64,000 nt of DNA from Fictibacillus fluitans (GCF_030418125.1 NZ_JAUHTR010000001.1:372001-436000); one strand, 5' to 3'. Shown: positions 8,558-17,615, counted from the stretch's first letter. Made by a program: numbers and translations. Notes: a model not told the origin generated them from the letters alone.

Positions 8558-9163
8558 TTACTTACCTACGTATATAAATTTCTTATTTTCACTTAATGAA
8601 GAGTTAGGGGTTACGACTTTGATACCGAAATCACCTAATCTGTCGAGATTCTTCTCTAGGATATTGGCGAGCTCGTACCTGGATACTCCGAAATCTATAA
8701 ATCCTCTGCCCATATGATGATGAACAATCGGTTGAAAGATATCTATATCTAAAGTTTCGCGCCTTTTTACGATATCGGCCAGTTTTTCCAGGACTTCTTT
8801 CTCCAGGCTGTTAAATTGACCGGCTACACTTTCATCTTGTTCATCGTATAGATTGAAGAATTTTCCTGTATCTCTTACGATAAGACCGAATGACTCCAGG
8901 TATCCGATGAACTTTCGCTTTCTGTCCAAGTCTGATACGATCCTTCTCATGTCTTTTGAGTTCAAAGTAGTATCAGAAAAGAAGTGAAGAAGATTCTTGT
9001 TAAGGTTGTAAACCATGTCCAAGTTCTCCCATTTTCCTTTTAGATAATCCTTATGCTCTCGCATAAAGTTTGCCATTGCTTTAGCGATCTTCTTATCGTT
9101 TGGTTTCCCATCTGTTCTAAAATCGTGCTCCAATAGTTTGTTATACCATTTGTTCTCCATCAT
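8558..9163 (-). CDS. Unknown protein, last gene of the minus-strand block
   Basis: About 201 residues from the Met preceded by AAAGGAG at suitable spacing (several adjacent Met codons make the start uncertain by a few residues). It is charged, soluble and mostly helical by appearance. A central segment (DLDRKRKFIGYLESFGLIVRD) looks like a winged-helix recognition region, so a DNA-binding role is possible. There is no catalytic motif. It follows the 125-residue gene by 26 bases and belongs to the block that also holds the tape measure. The family is not recognised. Confidence 0.65.
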   Translation of the reverse strand: MMENKWYNKLLEHDFRTDGKPNDKKIAKAMANFMREHKDYLKGKWENLDMVYNLNKNLLHFFSDTTLNSKDMRRIVSDLDRKRKFIGYLESFGLIVRDTGKFFNLYDEQDESVAGQFNSLEKEVLEKLADIVKRRETLDIDIFQPIVHHHMGRGFIDFGVSRYELANILEKNLDRLGDFGIKVVTPNSSLSENKKFIYVGK

Positions 9164-9189
9164 AATAATCATTCTCCTTTAGAATTGTT

Positions 9190-9567
9190 TTATTTGAGTC
9201 CATCAAGCCAGTTTGTTTTATTACTTGCTTCTCTTAAACGTTCTACAGGGTTTTTGTAATCGTTCCCTAGAAGTCGTTTCATCTCTTTATCGTGCTGTTC
9301 ACGTTCTCTACGCATCTTGTTTTGCAATGCATCAAGATGTTTACCTGATTTATCATCCATCCACGATGCGTTTTCTTTACCTTCTCCTAATCCTTCCAGG
9401 AAATTGTTTTCTGAAGGGGTAGAAGATTTGGTATCGAGCTTAGTTGAATTAGATTTGATCGACAGCTCGCCTTTTTGCTGTTCATTCATCTTGTTTATGG
9501 CTTTTTCACGGATATCTGAAATCGTGTACTTCTTCAATGGCCCGGAATGACCTAATTCGAATGGCAT
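9190..9567 (-). CDS. Small charged, disordered-looking protein
   Basis: 125 residues, rich in Lys, Glu, Asn and Ser, with no hydrophobic core segment until the C-terminus. Residues 78-105 (NKMRREREQHDKEMKRLLG) look like a charged coiled coil. The motif NW(L/M)DG appears near the end, and a similar ASWMDD occurs at residues 67-72. It begins with a good ribosome site (AAAGGAGGCGAAAG). It may be a scaffold or adaptor protein; function unknown. Confidence 0.6.
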   Translation of the reverse strand: MPFELGHSGPLKKYTISDIREKAINKMNEQQKGELSIKSNSTKLDTKSSTPSENNFLEGLGEGKENASWMDDKSGKHLDALQNKMRREREQHDKEMKRLLGNDYKNPVERLREASNKTNWLDGLK

Positions 9568-9624
9568 TTACTTTCGCCTCCTTTCAAAGTATTGTTGGCC
9601 ATTGCCAGATAAAAGGTTAAGGGA

Positions 9625-9942
9625 TTAGTTGACCCCCTCGCCTTTCACTTGGATCAGGCTTTCAATACCTTTATTCTTCATGAATTTATTTTCATCGATC
9701 TTAAATGAATGGCCGGTGAATCCATTTTCAACCATTTCCACTCCAAGATAATTTAGCTCCTTCAAGAAGAATTCATCGCTGTAATAATATCTAAGTGCTT
9801 GCCTTGTAATGTTGAATAGATTTCTAAGCTCGTAAGAAGATGTCTCTTCGTCTTTGGTTATCTTCTTGAAAAATACTTCTTTAGCTACTTCTCTTGCGAA
9901 CATTCGTTTGTTATTTATCGCATTAATCTGTTTTTTGTTCAT
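9625..9942 (-). CDS. Small protein with a possible helix-turn-helix
   Basis: 105 residues. The segment ELRNLFNITRQALRYYYSDEFFLKEL (residues about 38-63) resembles a helix-turn-helix or MerR-type DNA-recognition region, so a regulator is possible. The N-terminus is basic (MNKKQINAINNKRM). The ribosome site AAAAGGAGGTTATAGG precedes the ATG. It lies 18 bases after the 36-residue gene in the same direction. Confidence 0.6.
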   Translation of the reverse strand: MNKKQINAINNKRMFAREVAKEVFFKKITKDEETSSYELRNLFNITRQALRYYYSDEFFLKELNYLGVEMVENGFTGHSFKIDENKFMKNKGIESLIQVKGEGVN

Positions 9943-9960
9943 CCTATAACCTCCTTTTCG

Positions 9961-10071
9961 TTAGATAAAGAGAAGGTAAAGGAACAAACCGATAAGGACG
10001 ATACCTTGTCCTCTATCTACTCTTGAATCTAATTTGTATTCAAGCTCTCTCCATTGTCGTTCCATCGACAT
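9961..10071 (-). CDS. 36-residue single-TM microprotein
   Basis: A short reading frame with a strong ribosome site (GGAAGGAG) before the ATG at 10071; a second in-frame ATG at 10065 has better spacing. The product has a charged N-terminal part (MERQWRELEYKLDSRVDRG) and a C-terminal hydrophobic helix (IVLIGLFLYLLFI) that runs to the stop. This is the layout of a tail-anchored membrane microprotein. It sits tightly between co-directional genes. It could be a small toxin, holin-like or regulatory peptide; none can be shown. Confidence 0.55.
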   Translation of the reverse strand: MSMERQWRELEYKLDSRVDRGQGIVLIGLFLYLLFI

Positions 10072-10105
10072 TTCACTCCTTCCATAGAGTATGGATTCTG
10101 ATAAA

Positions 10106-10378
10106 CTATTTAATTCTGTTTGACCTTATCTTTACAACGTGTTCTACAAAGCCATATTCTTTCGTGAATAAACGAGCATCGATTTTCAATGATCCTCTAT
10201 TAAACTCCTTTATTACTTCCTGGACATCATTACTTAACTCTTCGGAGAATTTTACCTCCAGAGTTACGACGATATCCTCTTGTTCCTTCATAGCCCTTAC
10301 CGCTCCTAACCTTGCCCCTTTTATAGTTGCCAGGATGCATGCCGCCAACTTCTTGTCCGTTGTCGTTATCGTTGTCAC
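10106..10378 (-). CDS. Small unknown protein with GTG start
   Basis: 90 residues from a GTG; AAGGAGGAAGG lies upstream at somewhat long spacing. The sequence looks like a real fold, with a helix-rich N-half (TDKKLAACILATIKGARLGAVRAM) and strand-like segments (DIVVTLEVKF, GFVEHVVKI). Its 5' end overlaps the reading frame at 10230-10589 in a different frame by about 150 bases. This raises the possibility that the two are joined by frameshifting or are remnants of one gene. No family recognised. Confidence 0.5.
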   Translation of the reverse strand: MTTITTTDKKLAACILATIKGARLGAVRAMKEQEDIVVTLEVKFSEELSNDVQEVIKEFNRGSLKIDARLFTKEYGFVEHVVKIRSNRIK

Positions 10379-10589
10379 GTTTCCACCATCCTTCCTCCTT
10401 GTCTTCAGGGTAGATAGATAATTTCGCTAGAAGCTCCTTCACCCTATCAACATGCTTTTCATCATAAATAACCTGGAAAAATGTTTTGCCGTCTATATGA
10501 TGAGTTTTGGAAACTGATCCTGGAATGTTCTTCGTTATTGCCTTAACCGAAAGAATATTTGTAGTTAATAAGTACTTTTGTTTTACCTC
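10230..10589 (-). CDS. Reading frame without a canonical start codon
   Basis: An open frame of about 119 codons directly after AAGGAGG, whose first part reads like a genuine protein (QKYLLTTNILSVKAITKNIP, HHIDGKTFFQVIYDEKHVDRVKE). No ATG, GTG or TTG lies between the ribosome site and that protein-like part. The last 45 codons are low-complexity and overlap the GTG-started gene in another frame. It may be a gene with a lost start codon, a non-canonical start, or the first half of a frameshifted product. Confidence 0.4.
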   Translation of the reverse strand, partial: EVKQKYLLTTNILSVKAITKNIPGSVSKTHHIDGKTFFQVIYDEKHVDRVKELLAKLSIYPEDKEEGWWKRDNDNDNGQEVGGMHPGNYKRGKVRSGKGYEGTRGYRRNSGGKILRRVK

Positions 10590-10937
10590 CTTTAGTTGTC
10601 GTTAAAATCCTTATGTATCAAGCGTTTGAGTTTGTTTTGTTGTCGTTTATATTGTCTCTTTTTAACTCCTAAAAAAATGGGGTGGACTAGACCCCGATTT
10701 GATGGAGTTGATATTAACATGGAACATATACCAGTGTTACGCCCATAAAAAATTAAAAGGAGGGGCCAGTGAAGCCCCGATGAATTTCGTCCACCTGGCA
10801 AGCAGACAACAGAAGAATCAGTAAGAAGTGAGCATCAGGGTAGGCGGCCCGTATCTCTCCTTCTCTAGTACCATTAATACCGGCCAACTCCGATTTTTTC
10901 TCACCTTTAGTTGTCGCGTTAGTTGTCACCTTTAAAA
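10589..10937 (-). other. Gene-poor stretch with repeated motif and two terminator-like hairpins
   Basis: A 13-bp sequence (CGACAACTAAAGG on the minus strand) is identical at 10589-10601 and 10904-10916, with partial copies near 10634-10648 and 10918-10933. Two hairpins followed by T-runs occur on the minus strand: GGGGC/GCCCC at 10744-10778 and GGGGT/ACCCC at 10671-10695. With the terminator after the tape measure this makes three stacked terminators. Short frames here lack convincing starts. A small RNA is plausible. Confidence 0.45.
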
Positions 10938-10939
10938 AT

Positions 10940-10969
10940 AAAAAAAGAGAAGGGAAATTCCCCTCTCTC
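10940..10969 (-). terminator. Terminator after the tape-measure gene
   Basis: GAGAGGGGA pairs with TCCCTTCTC across a three-base loop, followed by seven T residues on the minus strand. Confidence 0.85.
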
Positions 10970-10977
10970 AATGGTTT

Positions 10978-13900
10978 TTAGCTTCGTCCTTCTTCTTCGT
11001 CGATCATATCTTTCAAATACATAGCCAATTCTTTGAGCTCCGACTGACTAGCAAGTGAAACTCCAGTGTTAACGATGTATTGTACATTCTTCACTGTGGT
11101 AGTATTAGCTTCGTAAAGCTGTGAATCGGACGATGAAGATGGTTCTGTTGTTCCAATAGAGCTTGAAGCCTGGTTAACTGAAGAAATTCCCTGTTTAACC
11201 CGGTTGAACGTATCAATGATCGTTTGACCTTGAGCGTTAACCATTGCTACAGTACCTTCAGCATCGCGGAGAATGTTACCCCAAACATCGGTATATTCCC
11301 TTCGATTCTTAGCACTTTCAAGTTGACTTTGAAGGTCCTTATACTCTTGAGCTAACTTCTCCATTTCGCTCTGATTCTTGTTGATCTGTGAGCTACTTTC
11401 TTTCATGACCTTGTTTAAGTAATCATACTCTTCCTTAATCTCGGCCAGTCGATCCCTTAACGGCTCTTGTGCTTCAGCAATCAACTTGCTATCAGATACC
11501 CCTTTACCCTTCATATCGTCAGAAGTCTTTTTGATACGGGCATTTAAGCTATCCATGAGGCTTTGTAGCTCATTCAAACGCTTCGTATCATCATTTGTCT
11601 TCAATCGATATTCGAGTAAAGCTGATTCTTCAGCTCTCACTTTGATCTTGTTTTGAATATCTTCGATCTTCTGTTGGACCTTTTCAGCTTCCGTAAGACC
11701 TTCGAAGTCCAATCCAAGAGCACTCAAGATGCTACTTGATTTGCTGTTCACGAAATCATTTTTCTTCTCTTCAAGCTGTCGATCTTTCATACCTTCGTAA
11801 GCATCCATCAAAACTTTTACGTTTTCAGTCGCTTCTTTGACTTTCTTATTGAACATGTCCATCCAGATATTGTTGCGATCCATCTGATAGTTCTGGACAT
11901 TTTGGCTTACGCTTTCAGTGATACCCTTCCAAGCGGATTGCTTTTGCTTGGTTGATAGACTCATGAAACCTGCTTCGTCGAATCGGGCCTTGGCATACTT
12001 GAGATTGTCATACTGTTGAAGTGCTGTGATGATTGTCTTGTTGTACTCAAGTTGCTTTTCCTTACCCGCATTTTTGAAAATGTCTCTGTTGTCCATCATC
12101 TTCCAAACATCGTAAGAAGGTTTGTCATAACCAGAATCACCGATCTCCTTCATCTTGCTCATGTAAGAGAAAATCCAATCGACCTTATTATCGTACCACT
12201 CTTGTTCATGGGCCGGTTTCTTTGGTGTGGACTTCTTAGCAGGAGAAGAACCGTAGTATCCTGGAGAAACGTATGATCCGTCTTCGGTTTTGATCAACTT
12301 ACTCAATTTCAAGATAGCACCCGCAAAAATCTTGTTGGCGTTCTTGATTTGAGGGTTAACCTGCATCAAGTGATAAATGCTAGTGTTAAACTTGTTGGCG
12401 AGTTCTCCGAGAGTATCACCCTTCTTGATCTTGTAATCCCCGACAATACCACCGTTCGCATAAGCTCTGACACCCAACATTTTGCCTGTTTGCTCGTAAA
12501 GCTCCATGGCTCTACTTCGGCGTTCTGAAGAAAGGGGGATAATCATTTCTGGCCCTGCTTCTCCGACAAGTCCCATATGAGGCTTATCGATCATACCGCC
12601 GTTCGCGTAAGGTTTGTAACCTCCACCCTTCATCATTGACTTGATACCAGGATGACCCCAAACTCCACCGTATCGACCATCCATGTATCGAATAGCCGCG
12701 ACAGCAGAAGCGACAGGATTTGTTTGTCCACCCAAACCAGGCAATGCCCATCTTCTGAATGTTGACCCTATCACCTGGAATAAACCAATGGAAGGATCGC
12801 CACGTTTGGCATTAATATCCCAATTATTGGTAGCTCTAGGATTAAAGCCTGACTCGTGTTTCGCGATGTTCATCAAAGGAGATAACCAAGACATCGGTTT
12901 ACCAGTGATCTTCAGAGCTTGCAGGATGGCCGCCTGTGCCATTTTAGCACCGCCCCCTACAAAGTTACCTAAAGAACCGATAGCTTTGTCCATGAGGCCT
13001 TGAATCGCGTTCACAGCCATTCCACCGATAGCCTTTACAGGACTTCCGCTTCCTTTTCTGAACCAATCAGGAATTAAGCTGTCTGTCAGACCGAACTTAC
13101 TTGTCGCAGATTCCCAAACAGCCTTTGGCCCTTTAGTGATTGCATCGAAGAAGTCACCGACTCCACCCGCATATCCAGGGAAACCATAAGATTTAAGGAG
13201 CTGTTCAGTGTGCTTGTTTGGAAGTACAGAAGAACCTTTAGGGAGATCGCCGATCAATTCAGGCCCACGAGCTCCGACAACAGTAGTTCCGACTCCAGGG
13301 ATGTGTGCCAATTCAGGCCCTTCTTCACCCACGATAGCCGGGCCACCTTTATGTCCAGACCTGGAAGTACCTACCGCATAACCGGCAATTTGAGGCCCGC
13401 CTTGTCGAACGTGAGGCGTTGATTTGCTAGATGACTTAATACCGAAAATTCCTTTGATCCATCCCCAAATCTTGCTTACAGTATTCCACAAAGAATTCCA
13501 ACCACCAGTAACACTTTTCATCTCATCGTCGTTTGCTTTCTTATGTCCTGCGGCTTGTTCTTTGGACATTTGAATGACAAAACTAGATTTGTCTTTAGAA
13601 GACTTCTGAACCTTTTTAGAACCGTCCATCCAATTCTTTACAGTATCGTCGGTCTTCTTTTTCTCTTTGTCCATTTGATCGTTAGTCTTCTTTGTTGTGG
13701 TCTGGGCCGACTTAACCTTGTCCCACATGGAAGCTCCTGTCTTTTTAGCGTTGGTGTTATAGGCCTTGGAGTTTTGTTCTATGTGCTTGTCGTTCTCCTT
13801 GGTGCTCTTATTTAATTTTTCGTTATAGCCCATGACGCGTTTCATTTTCTTTTCGTAAGCATCAGCAGAAGCTTTTTCCATTCTCTCGCGAGCTTGCTTT

Positions 13901-16500
13901 TCTCTCCTGGAAGTATCTTCAGCATTTTGAGCAGATAGAAGTTGTTGGGCTCGCCTTTTATCTTCCGCTTTAGCTGTTCCATCGGCCATTTTACCGGTTA
14001 ATTCATCGAGCTCTTTCTTCTTTTTAATTTCCTTGTCGATGACTTTAGGATTTTTAGCGATTTCCTCTCTCGATCTTCCTGTAGCTTCAGCTAATTTATC
14101 TAAAATCTCGTTGTAAATCTGCGTTTGTAAAGAATCTTTGTTTTTGACTCCGGAAAGAAGTTCGACAACGGCTTTTTGTTCCTTCAGCTCTTTTACCAAC
14201 TTGTCACCAAAACCAATTACGTTCTCTATCAGAGATAGATTTTCATCAATTTTTTCATTGTAATCGTTGTAAGCTTCAGTATTAGGCGCTAAACCTTTAA
14301 GCCTTTGTTCTTCCATTACTTTTTGCGCCTTTTCAACGCTTCCGGAAAGTTCATTCTGTCGATCCTTAACTTTCTTGACGGCCTCTGCCATGGATATAGT
14401 CGCTACGTTCTTGATACCCATTTGCGCTAATTGGTCCAATTCGGCTTTCTTTAGAACGTCTGCTGCTTTTGTTTCCTTACCGTAAGCTTTGATAAGCTCG
14501 TCCTTACTCATCTTCACGCCTTGGATAAGTCGGCCATATTCATCATACTGACCCATTTGAACAGCAATCGTACTGTAGTTTTTGCTGATATCCTTGTTCA
14601 ATTTTTGTTCTGTTTTCCCAAGAAGCTCGACCTGTTGTTGGTACTTGTCAATATTGTAAGTATCAACAGAACCATCTTTGATCATGTCTAAGAATGCTTT
14701 GTACTCTTTCCCTGCTGTCTTAGCTGTTTCATTTAGCTCTTTCTGCTCTTGCTTGACCTTTTGGAAATGTCCGAAAAGCATTGTAGCGCCCGTGATAGCG
14801 AGAGAAATCCATCCGAAAGGATTTAATAGAGTAGCCGCCGCGAGTCCCTTCATGGCCGTTCCTATACGTCCTACGGCTAGAGACATGGTAGTAGCTGTCT
14901 TAGTGCTTGCTCCCATAGCCATCGCGAAAGCTTGAGTCCTGGTAGATGCTGTCGCCATGGATGCTTCAGCTAATTCTGCATTTGTTCTCATCTTTTGGAA
15001 GTTGTAAGAAACAGTCAATAAACCGGCCGCAAATGCTCCGATAGCCCATGTCCAACCGCCAAATTTATCGAACATAGCAGTTAGTCCGCCCATCAAATCA
15101 TTTACAGCTATGAGGATTAGACCAAACGCCTGTTTGATACCGTTATCTCCCAAAGTTTTAGACAACTTCTCAAATGAAGTTTTAGTCATGTTGATTTTTG
15201 CTTCAAGAGACTTCATGTATCTTTCATTCTCTTTTTGTGCTGATCCCCATGACTTCGTAGCTGTTTTAGTTGCATCTATGGCCGTTTCGTACTTATTCAT
15301 CAAACCTAAGAATCTCGAAACCTGGTACCGGCCGGCCACCTTGATAGCGATGTTCTGTTTCTCTTTGTTCGTAAGTCCATCCCATTTACCATGCAAGTCG
15401 CCCAAAATATCAGAAACTTTACGCGCATCCCCGGTTACAGGATCAAACACGTTAACCCCTATACCTTCGAGTGATTTCATAGCTCCAGAAACAGTCGTTA
15501 CACGAGAGTAGATTGTTTTTAATGAGTTCCCCACAATAGAACCGCTTTCCCTTGTAGCTGTCGTTATCGCGGTTATGAAACCTTCGTTTTCTTCCATCGA
15601 TACTCCGAATGCTTGAGCTACACCTGTAGATTTCTGGAGAGCAGTAGATAGGTTATTTACATCAATCGCGTAATTGTTCGTTACGGAGTTCATTCTATCT
15701 ACTAATCCTGCTGTTTCGGTGATTCCTTTATCGTATACATTCATCAATGAAGAGATCGTCGCTTGAGCTTGTGTAACGTCAATATCACCAACGTTAGCAA
15801 GCAAGGCTGTAGCATCGACCAAACCTTTAATCTTGTCCTGGCCGAATCCTTCTTGAGCAAATGCAATCCCGATTTTGTTGATTTCGGTTAATTTGCGGCC
15901 AAACTTATCCGCTGAATCACCCATATCATCGAAAAGATTGTTGTAATTGGTTCCATCATCCATTACTTTCTGGAAGTCTACCAATTGAGAATCGAGCTCG
16001 ACAATAGTATTAATTACCGCTCTAATCGCTCTCGTAGTTCCAAAAATAGCCGCCGCGCCAACTGTCCATTGGATCATACGTTCACCGGCAATTTTTGTAG
16101 CTTCAGCGAATGAAAGTGTGTAGCGATTAAGCCCCTTCATGCTTCGGTGAGCTCCTTGGATTCGGTTATCGAAGTTTCTAAATCCAGAGGCACCGGCGTT
16201 AATGGCTTTCGCGTTAACTCCACTGTTTACAGCTCTTTGGAATTCCTTAACGCTTTTGGTTGCTTGTTTGTTTGCTGTTTGAACCTTTTCTAATGTTCTT
16301 ACATAGGCATTTTGAGAGCTTTCGGATCGTTTTGCTGAAGTCGATACTCTATCGAAGCTACTTGAGACAACATTACTCGTCTTCTTCAGCTTATCCATAT
16401 TCGAATTCAGTCGGTCCATAGTACGTATTGCTTTTTCTAAACCTTTGAGAGCAGACGTATTTACATCAAACTGAATGCCTATTCTTCGATTATCTGACAT
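10978..16500 (-). CDS. Phage tail tape-measure protein with lytic transglycosylase and LysM segments
   Basis: 1840 residues, the largest gene of the element. Residues about 130-480 match the TP901-1-type tape-measure core. Hydrophobic stretches follow near 480-500 and 560-575. Residues 600-1060 are long charged coiled coil. The G/P-rich region includes repeated GEEGPELAHIP and GEAGPEMIIPL segments. A transglycosylase-like catalytic core lies near 1205-1290 (KHESGF, GLFQVI, AIRYMDGRYGG). LysM is near 1353-1400 (IKKGDTLGELANKFN). A C-terminal coiled coil near 1560-1760 ends the fold. In siphophages this protein sets tail length and helps cell-wall entry. No other tail, capsid or packaging gene is present, which is the main puzzle of the element. 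Confidence 0.93.
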   Translation of the reverse strand: MSDNRRIGIQFDVNTSALKGLEKAIRTMDRLNSNMDKLKKTSNVVSSSFDRVSTSAKRSESSQNAYVRTLEKVQTANKQATKSVKEFQRAVNSGVNAKAINAGASGFRNFDNRIQGAHRSMKGLNRYTLSFAEATKIAGERMIQWTVGAAAIFGTTRAIRAVINTIVELDSQLVDFQKVMDDGTNYNNLFDDMGDSADKFGRKLTEINKIGIAFAQEGFGQDKIKGLVDATALLANVGDIDVTQAQATISSLMNVYDKGITETAGLVDRMNSVTNNYAIDVNNLSTALQKSTGVAQAFGVSMEENEGFITAITTATRESGSIVGNSLKTIYSRVTTVSGAMKSLEGIGVNVFDPVTGDARKVSDILGDLHGKWDGLTNKEKQNIAIKVAGRYQVSRFLGLMNKYETAIDATKTATKSWGSAQKENERYMKSLEAKINMTKTSFEKLSKTLGDNGIKQAFGLILIAVNDLMGGLTAMFDKFGGWTWAIGAFAAGLLTVSYNFQKMRTNAELAEASMATASTRTQAFAMAMGASTKTATTMSLAVGRIGTAMKGLAAATLLNPFGWISLAITGATMLFGHFQKVKQEQKELNETAKTAGKEYKAFLDMIKDGSVDTYNIDKYQQQVELLGKTEQKLNKDISKNYSTIAVQMGQYDEYGRLIQGVKMSKDELIKAYGKETKAADVLKKAELDQLAQMGIKNVATISMAEAVKKVKDRQNELSGSVEKAQKVMEEQRLKGLAPNTEAYNDYNEKIDENLSLIENVIGFGDKLVKELKEQKAVVELLSGVKNKDSLQTQIYNEILDKLAEATGRSREEIAKNPKVIDKEIKKKKELDELTGKMADGTAKAEDKRRAQQLLSAQNAEDTSRREKQARERMEKASADAYEKKMKRVMGYNEKLNKSTKENDKHIEQNSKAYNTNAKKTGASMWDKVKSAQTTTKKTNDQMDKEKKKTDDTVKNWMDGSKKVQKSSKDKSSFVIQMSKEQAAGHKKANDDEMKSVTGGWNSLWNTVSKIWGWIKGIFGIKSSSKSTPHVRQGGPQIAGYAVGTSRSGHKGGPAIVGEEGPELAHIPGVGTTVVGARGPELIGDLPKGSSVLPNKHTEQLLKSYGFPGYAGGVGDFFDAITKGPKAVWESATSKFGLTDSLIPDWFRKGSGSPVKAIGGMAVNAIQGLMDKAIGSLGNFVGGGAKMAQAAILQALKITGKPMSWLSPLMNIAKHESGFNPRATNNWDINAKRGDPSIGLFQVIGSTFRRWALPGLGGQTNPVASAVAAIRYMDGRYGGVWGHPGIKSMMKGGGYKPYANGGMIDKPHMGLVGEAGPEMIIPLSSERRSRAMELYEQTGKMLGVRAYANGGIVGDYKIKKGDTLGELANKFNTSIYHLMQVNPQIKNANKIFAGAILKLSKLIKTEDGSYVSPGYYGSSPAKKSTPKKPAHEQEWYDNKVDWIFSYMSKMKEIGDSGYDKPSYDVWKMMDNRDIFKNAGKEKQLEYNKTIITALQQYDNLKYAKARFDEAGFMSLSTKQKQSAWKGITESVSQNVQNYQMDRNNIWMDMFNKKVKEATENVKVLMDAYEGMKDRQLEEKKNDFVNSKSSSILSALGLDFEGLTEAEKVQQKIEDIQNKIKVRAEESALLEYRLKTNDDTKRLNELQSLMDSLNARIKKTSDDMKGKGVSDSKLIAEAQEPLRDRLAEIKEEYDYLNKVMKESSSQINKNQSEMEKLAQEYKDLQSQLESAKNRREYTDVWGNILRDAEGTVAMVNAQGQTIIDTFNRVKQGISSVNQASSSIGTTEPSSSSDSQLYEANTTTVKNVQYIVNTGVSLASQSELKELAMYLKDMIDEEEGRS

Positions 16501-16618
16501 GTCCTTTCTTCCTTTTTTGTTTAGAGGCCCATCTTACCGCCTCATTTTGCCTGTCCTGTCCGTTTATATTGCTCCCTGTCCTAAACCATTCCCAATATGT
16601 AAAGCTCCTAATTTCGCC

Positions 16619-16888
16619 TTACAAGCCCCCTATTCTCGAACTTATTTGGTGATTTGATTGTTCGAAATCAAAATATACAACCTTACCCTTTTTGAACTTC
16701 TTGATTCCGTACTCTTCTAATTTTTTAGCTATTACTTCATCCTTTGTATTTGTTGAAATGAGCGACTTACTTACGTCCATTCTTTTAGCCAGCTCTGCCA
16801 GGTTTATAGCTTGCTTATATACCGCTTTATGCCCGGCTGTAGCTACTAAGAATTTATCGATAAAATTTTCTAAAGTCGTCTTTTTCAT
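16619..16888 (-). CDS. Small protein with possible helix-turn-helix, upstream of tape measure
   Basis: 89 residues. Residues 26-52 (NLAELAKRMDVSKSLIS) look like a helix-turn-helix, so a small transcription regulator is likely. The C-terminal part (KGKVVYFDFEQ) could be a short strand pair. The ribosome site GGGAGGTGGATG precedes the ATG. A terminator of the upstream gene at 17021-17048 and a promoter-like pair in the gap suggest that it starts a new transcript with the tape measure, 118 bases away. Confidence 0.65.
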   Translation of the reverse strand: MKKTTLENFIDKFLVATAGHKAVYKQAINLAELAKRMDVSKSLISTNTKDEVIAKKLEEYGIKKFKKGKVVYFDFEQSNHQISSRIGGL

Positions 16889-17020
16889 GGATCATCCACC
16901 TCCCTTCGTTATTACTAGTAGTACCTTCCGTAAAGAAAAAAAGATCAAGCCGATTGTTTAAAGTGTATAACCCCTTGATACATAAGAATTTCTCTGAATA
17001 GAAGACAATTTAGAACAAAT

Positions 17021-17048
17021 AAAAAAAGACACCCGTTTACCGGATGTC
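17021..17048 (-). terminator. Terminator after the 115-residue gene
   Basis: GACATCCG pairs with CGGGTGTC, followed by seven T residues on the minus strand. Confidence 0.8.
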
Positions 17049-17055
17049 ATCATTC

Positions 17056-17403
17056 TTATTGGACTGCTTTATTTAAGGCTTCATGTTTTACAAAGCTATA
17101 CCTAGATACTTCATCTATTAGTAAGTCAGAAATACGATCTCTATCATGGTACTCACTTTCATGAATTGAAAGGTATTCCATACAAAGCAACATTAATTCC
17201 ATTTCAAAAGTTCCCTCACAGAAATTTACTGCAAAATTCGAGAATTGTTCACTTACCCATTCAACCCAAAATACTCCTTTTGGTGATATTCCATATGCCA
17301 ATAATGCTTGATCCACTAACCAGTCAAATTCTTCTTCGTCTCCTGCATGGTAAGCATCATACAAATCTTCTAAAATCGCGATGACATTTTTGTTGTTCTC
17401 CAT
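17056..17403 (-). CDS. Small acidic protein, unknown
   Basis: 115 residues from the ATG at 17403, chosen because ATAGGAGGAAG lies at ideal spacing; an upstream ATG at 17430 has none. Strongly acidic in the first third (EDLYDAYHAGDEEEFDWLVDQ) with aromatic-rich middle (GVFWVEWVSEQFSNFAVNF). The acidity and small size would suit an inhibitor or DNA-mimic-type protein, but that is speculation. A terminator follows directly. Confidence 0.6.
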   Translation of the reverse strand: MENNKNVIAILEDLYDAYHAGDEEEFDWLVDQALLAYGISPKGVFWVEWVSEQFSNFAVNFCEGTFEMELMLLCMEYLSIHESEYHDRDRISDLLIDEVSRYSFVKHEALNKAVQ

Positions 17404-17615
17404 TGTTAACTTCCTCCTATATCCGCACATTAAGCGGAATTATTTATTTATATTGTCATTTACTTCACTCTTGAGACTCCGTATAGCCTTGACCAACGAT
17501 AAGGAAAGGAAGTATGAAGGGAGTCAGCATTTTCGCCGGCCCGAATTTCGGTGATTGAAATTTGCTACCCCTGGAAGTCCTCTCCCCTTATCCTTGGAAT
17601 AGGCATGTACAAAAC

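Noticed and set aside
10592-10801. 69-residue minus-strand frame
   Set aside because: No ribosome site at its start, and it runs through two terminator-like hairpins.
10753-10971. 72-residue minus-strand frame after the tape measure
   Set aside because: Its first codons lie in the tape-measure terminator and no ribosome site is present.
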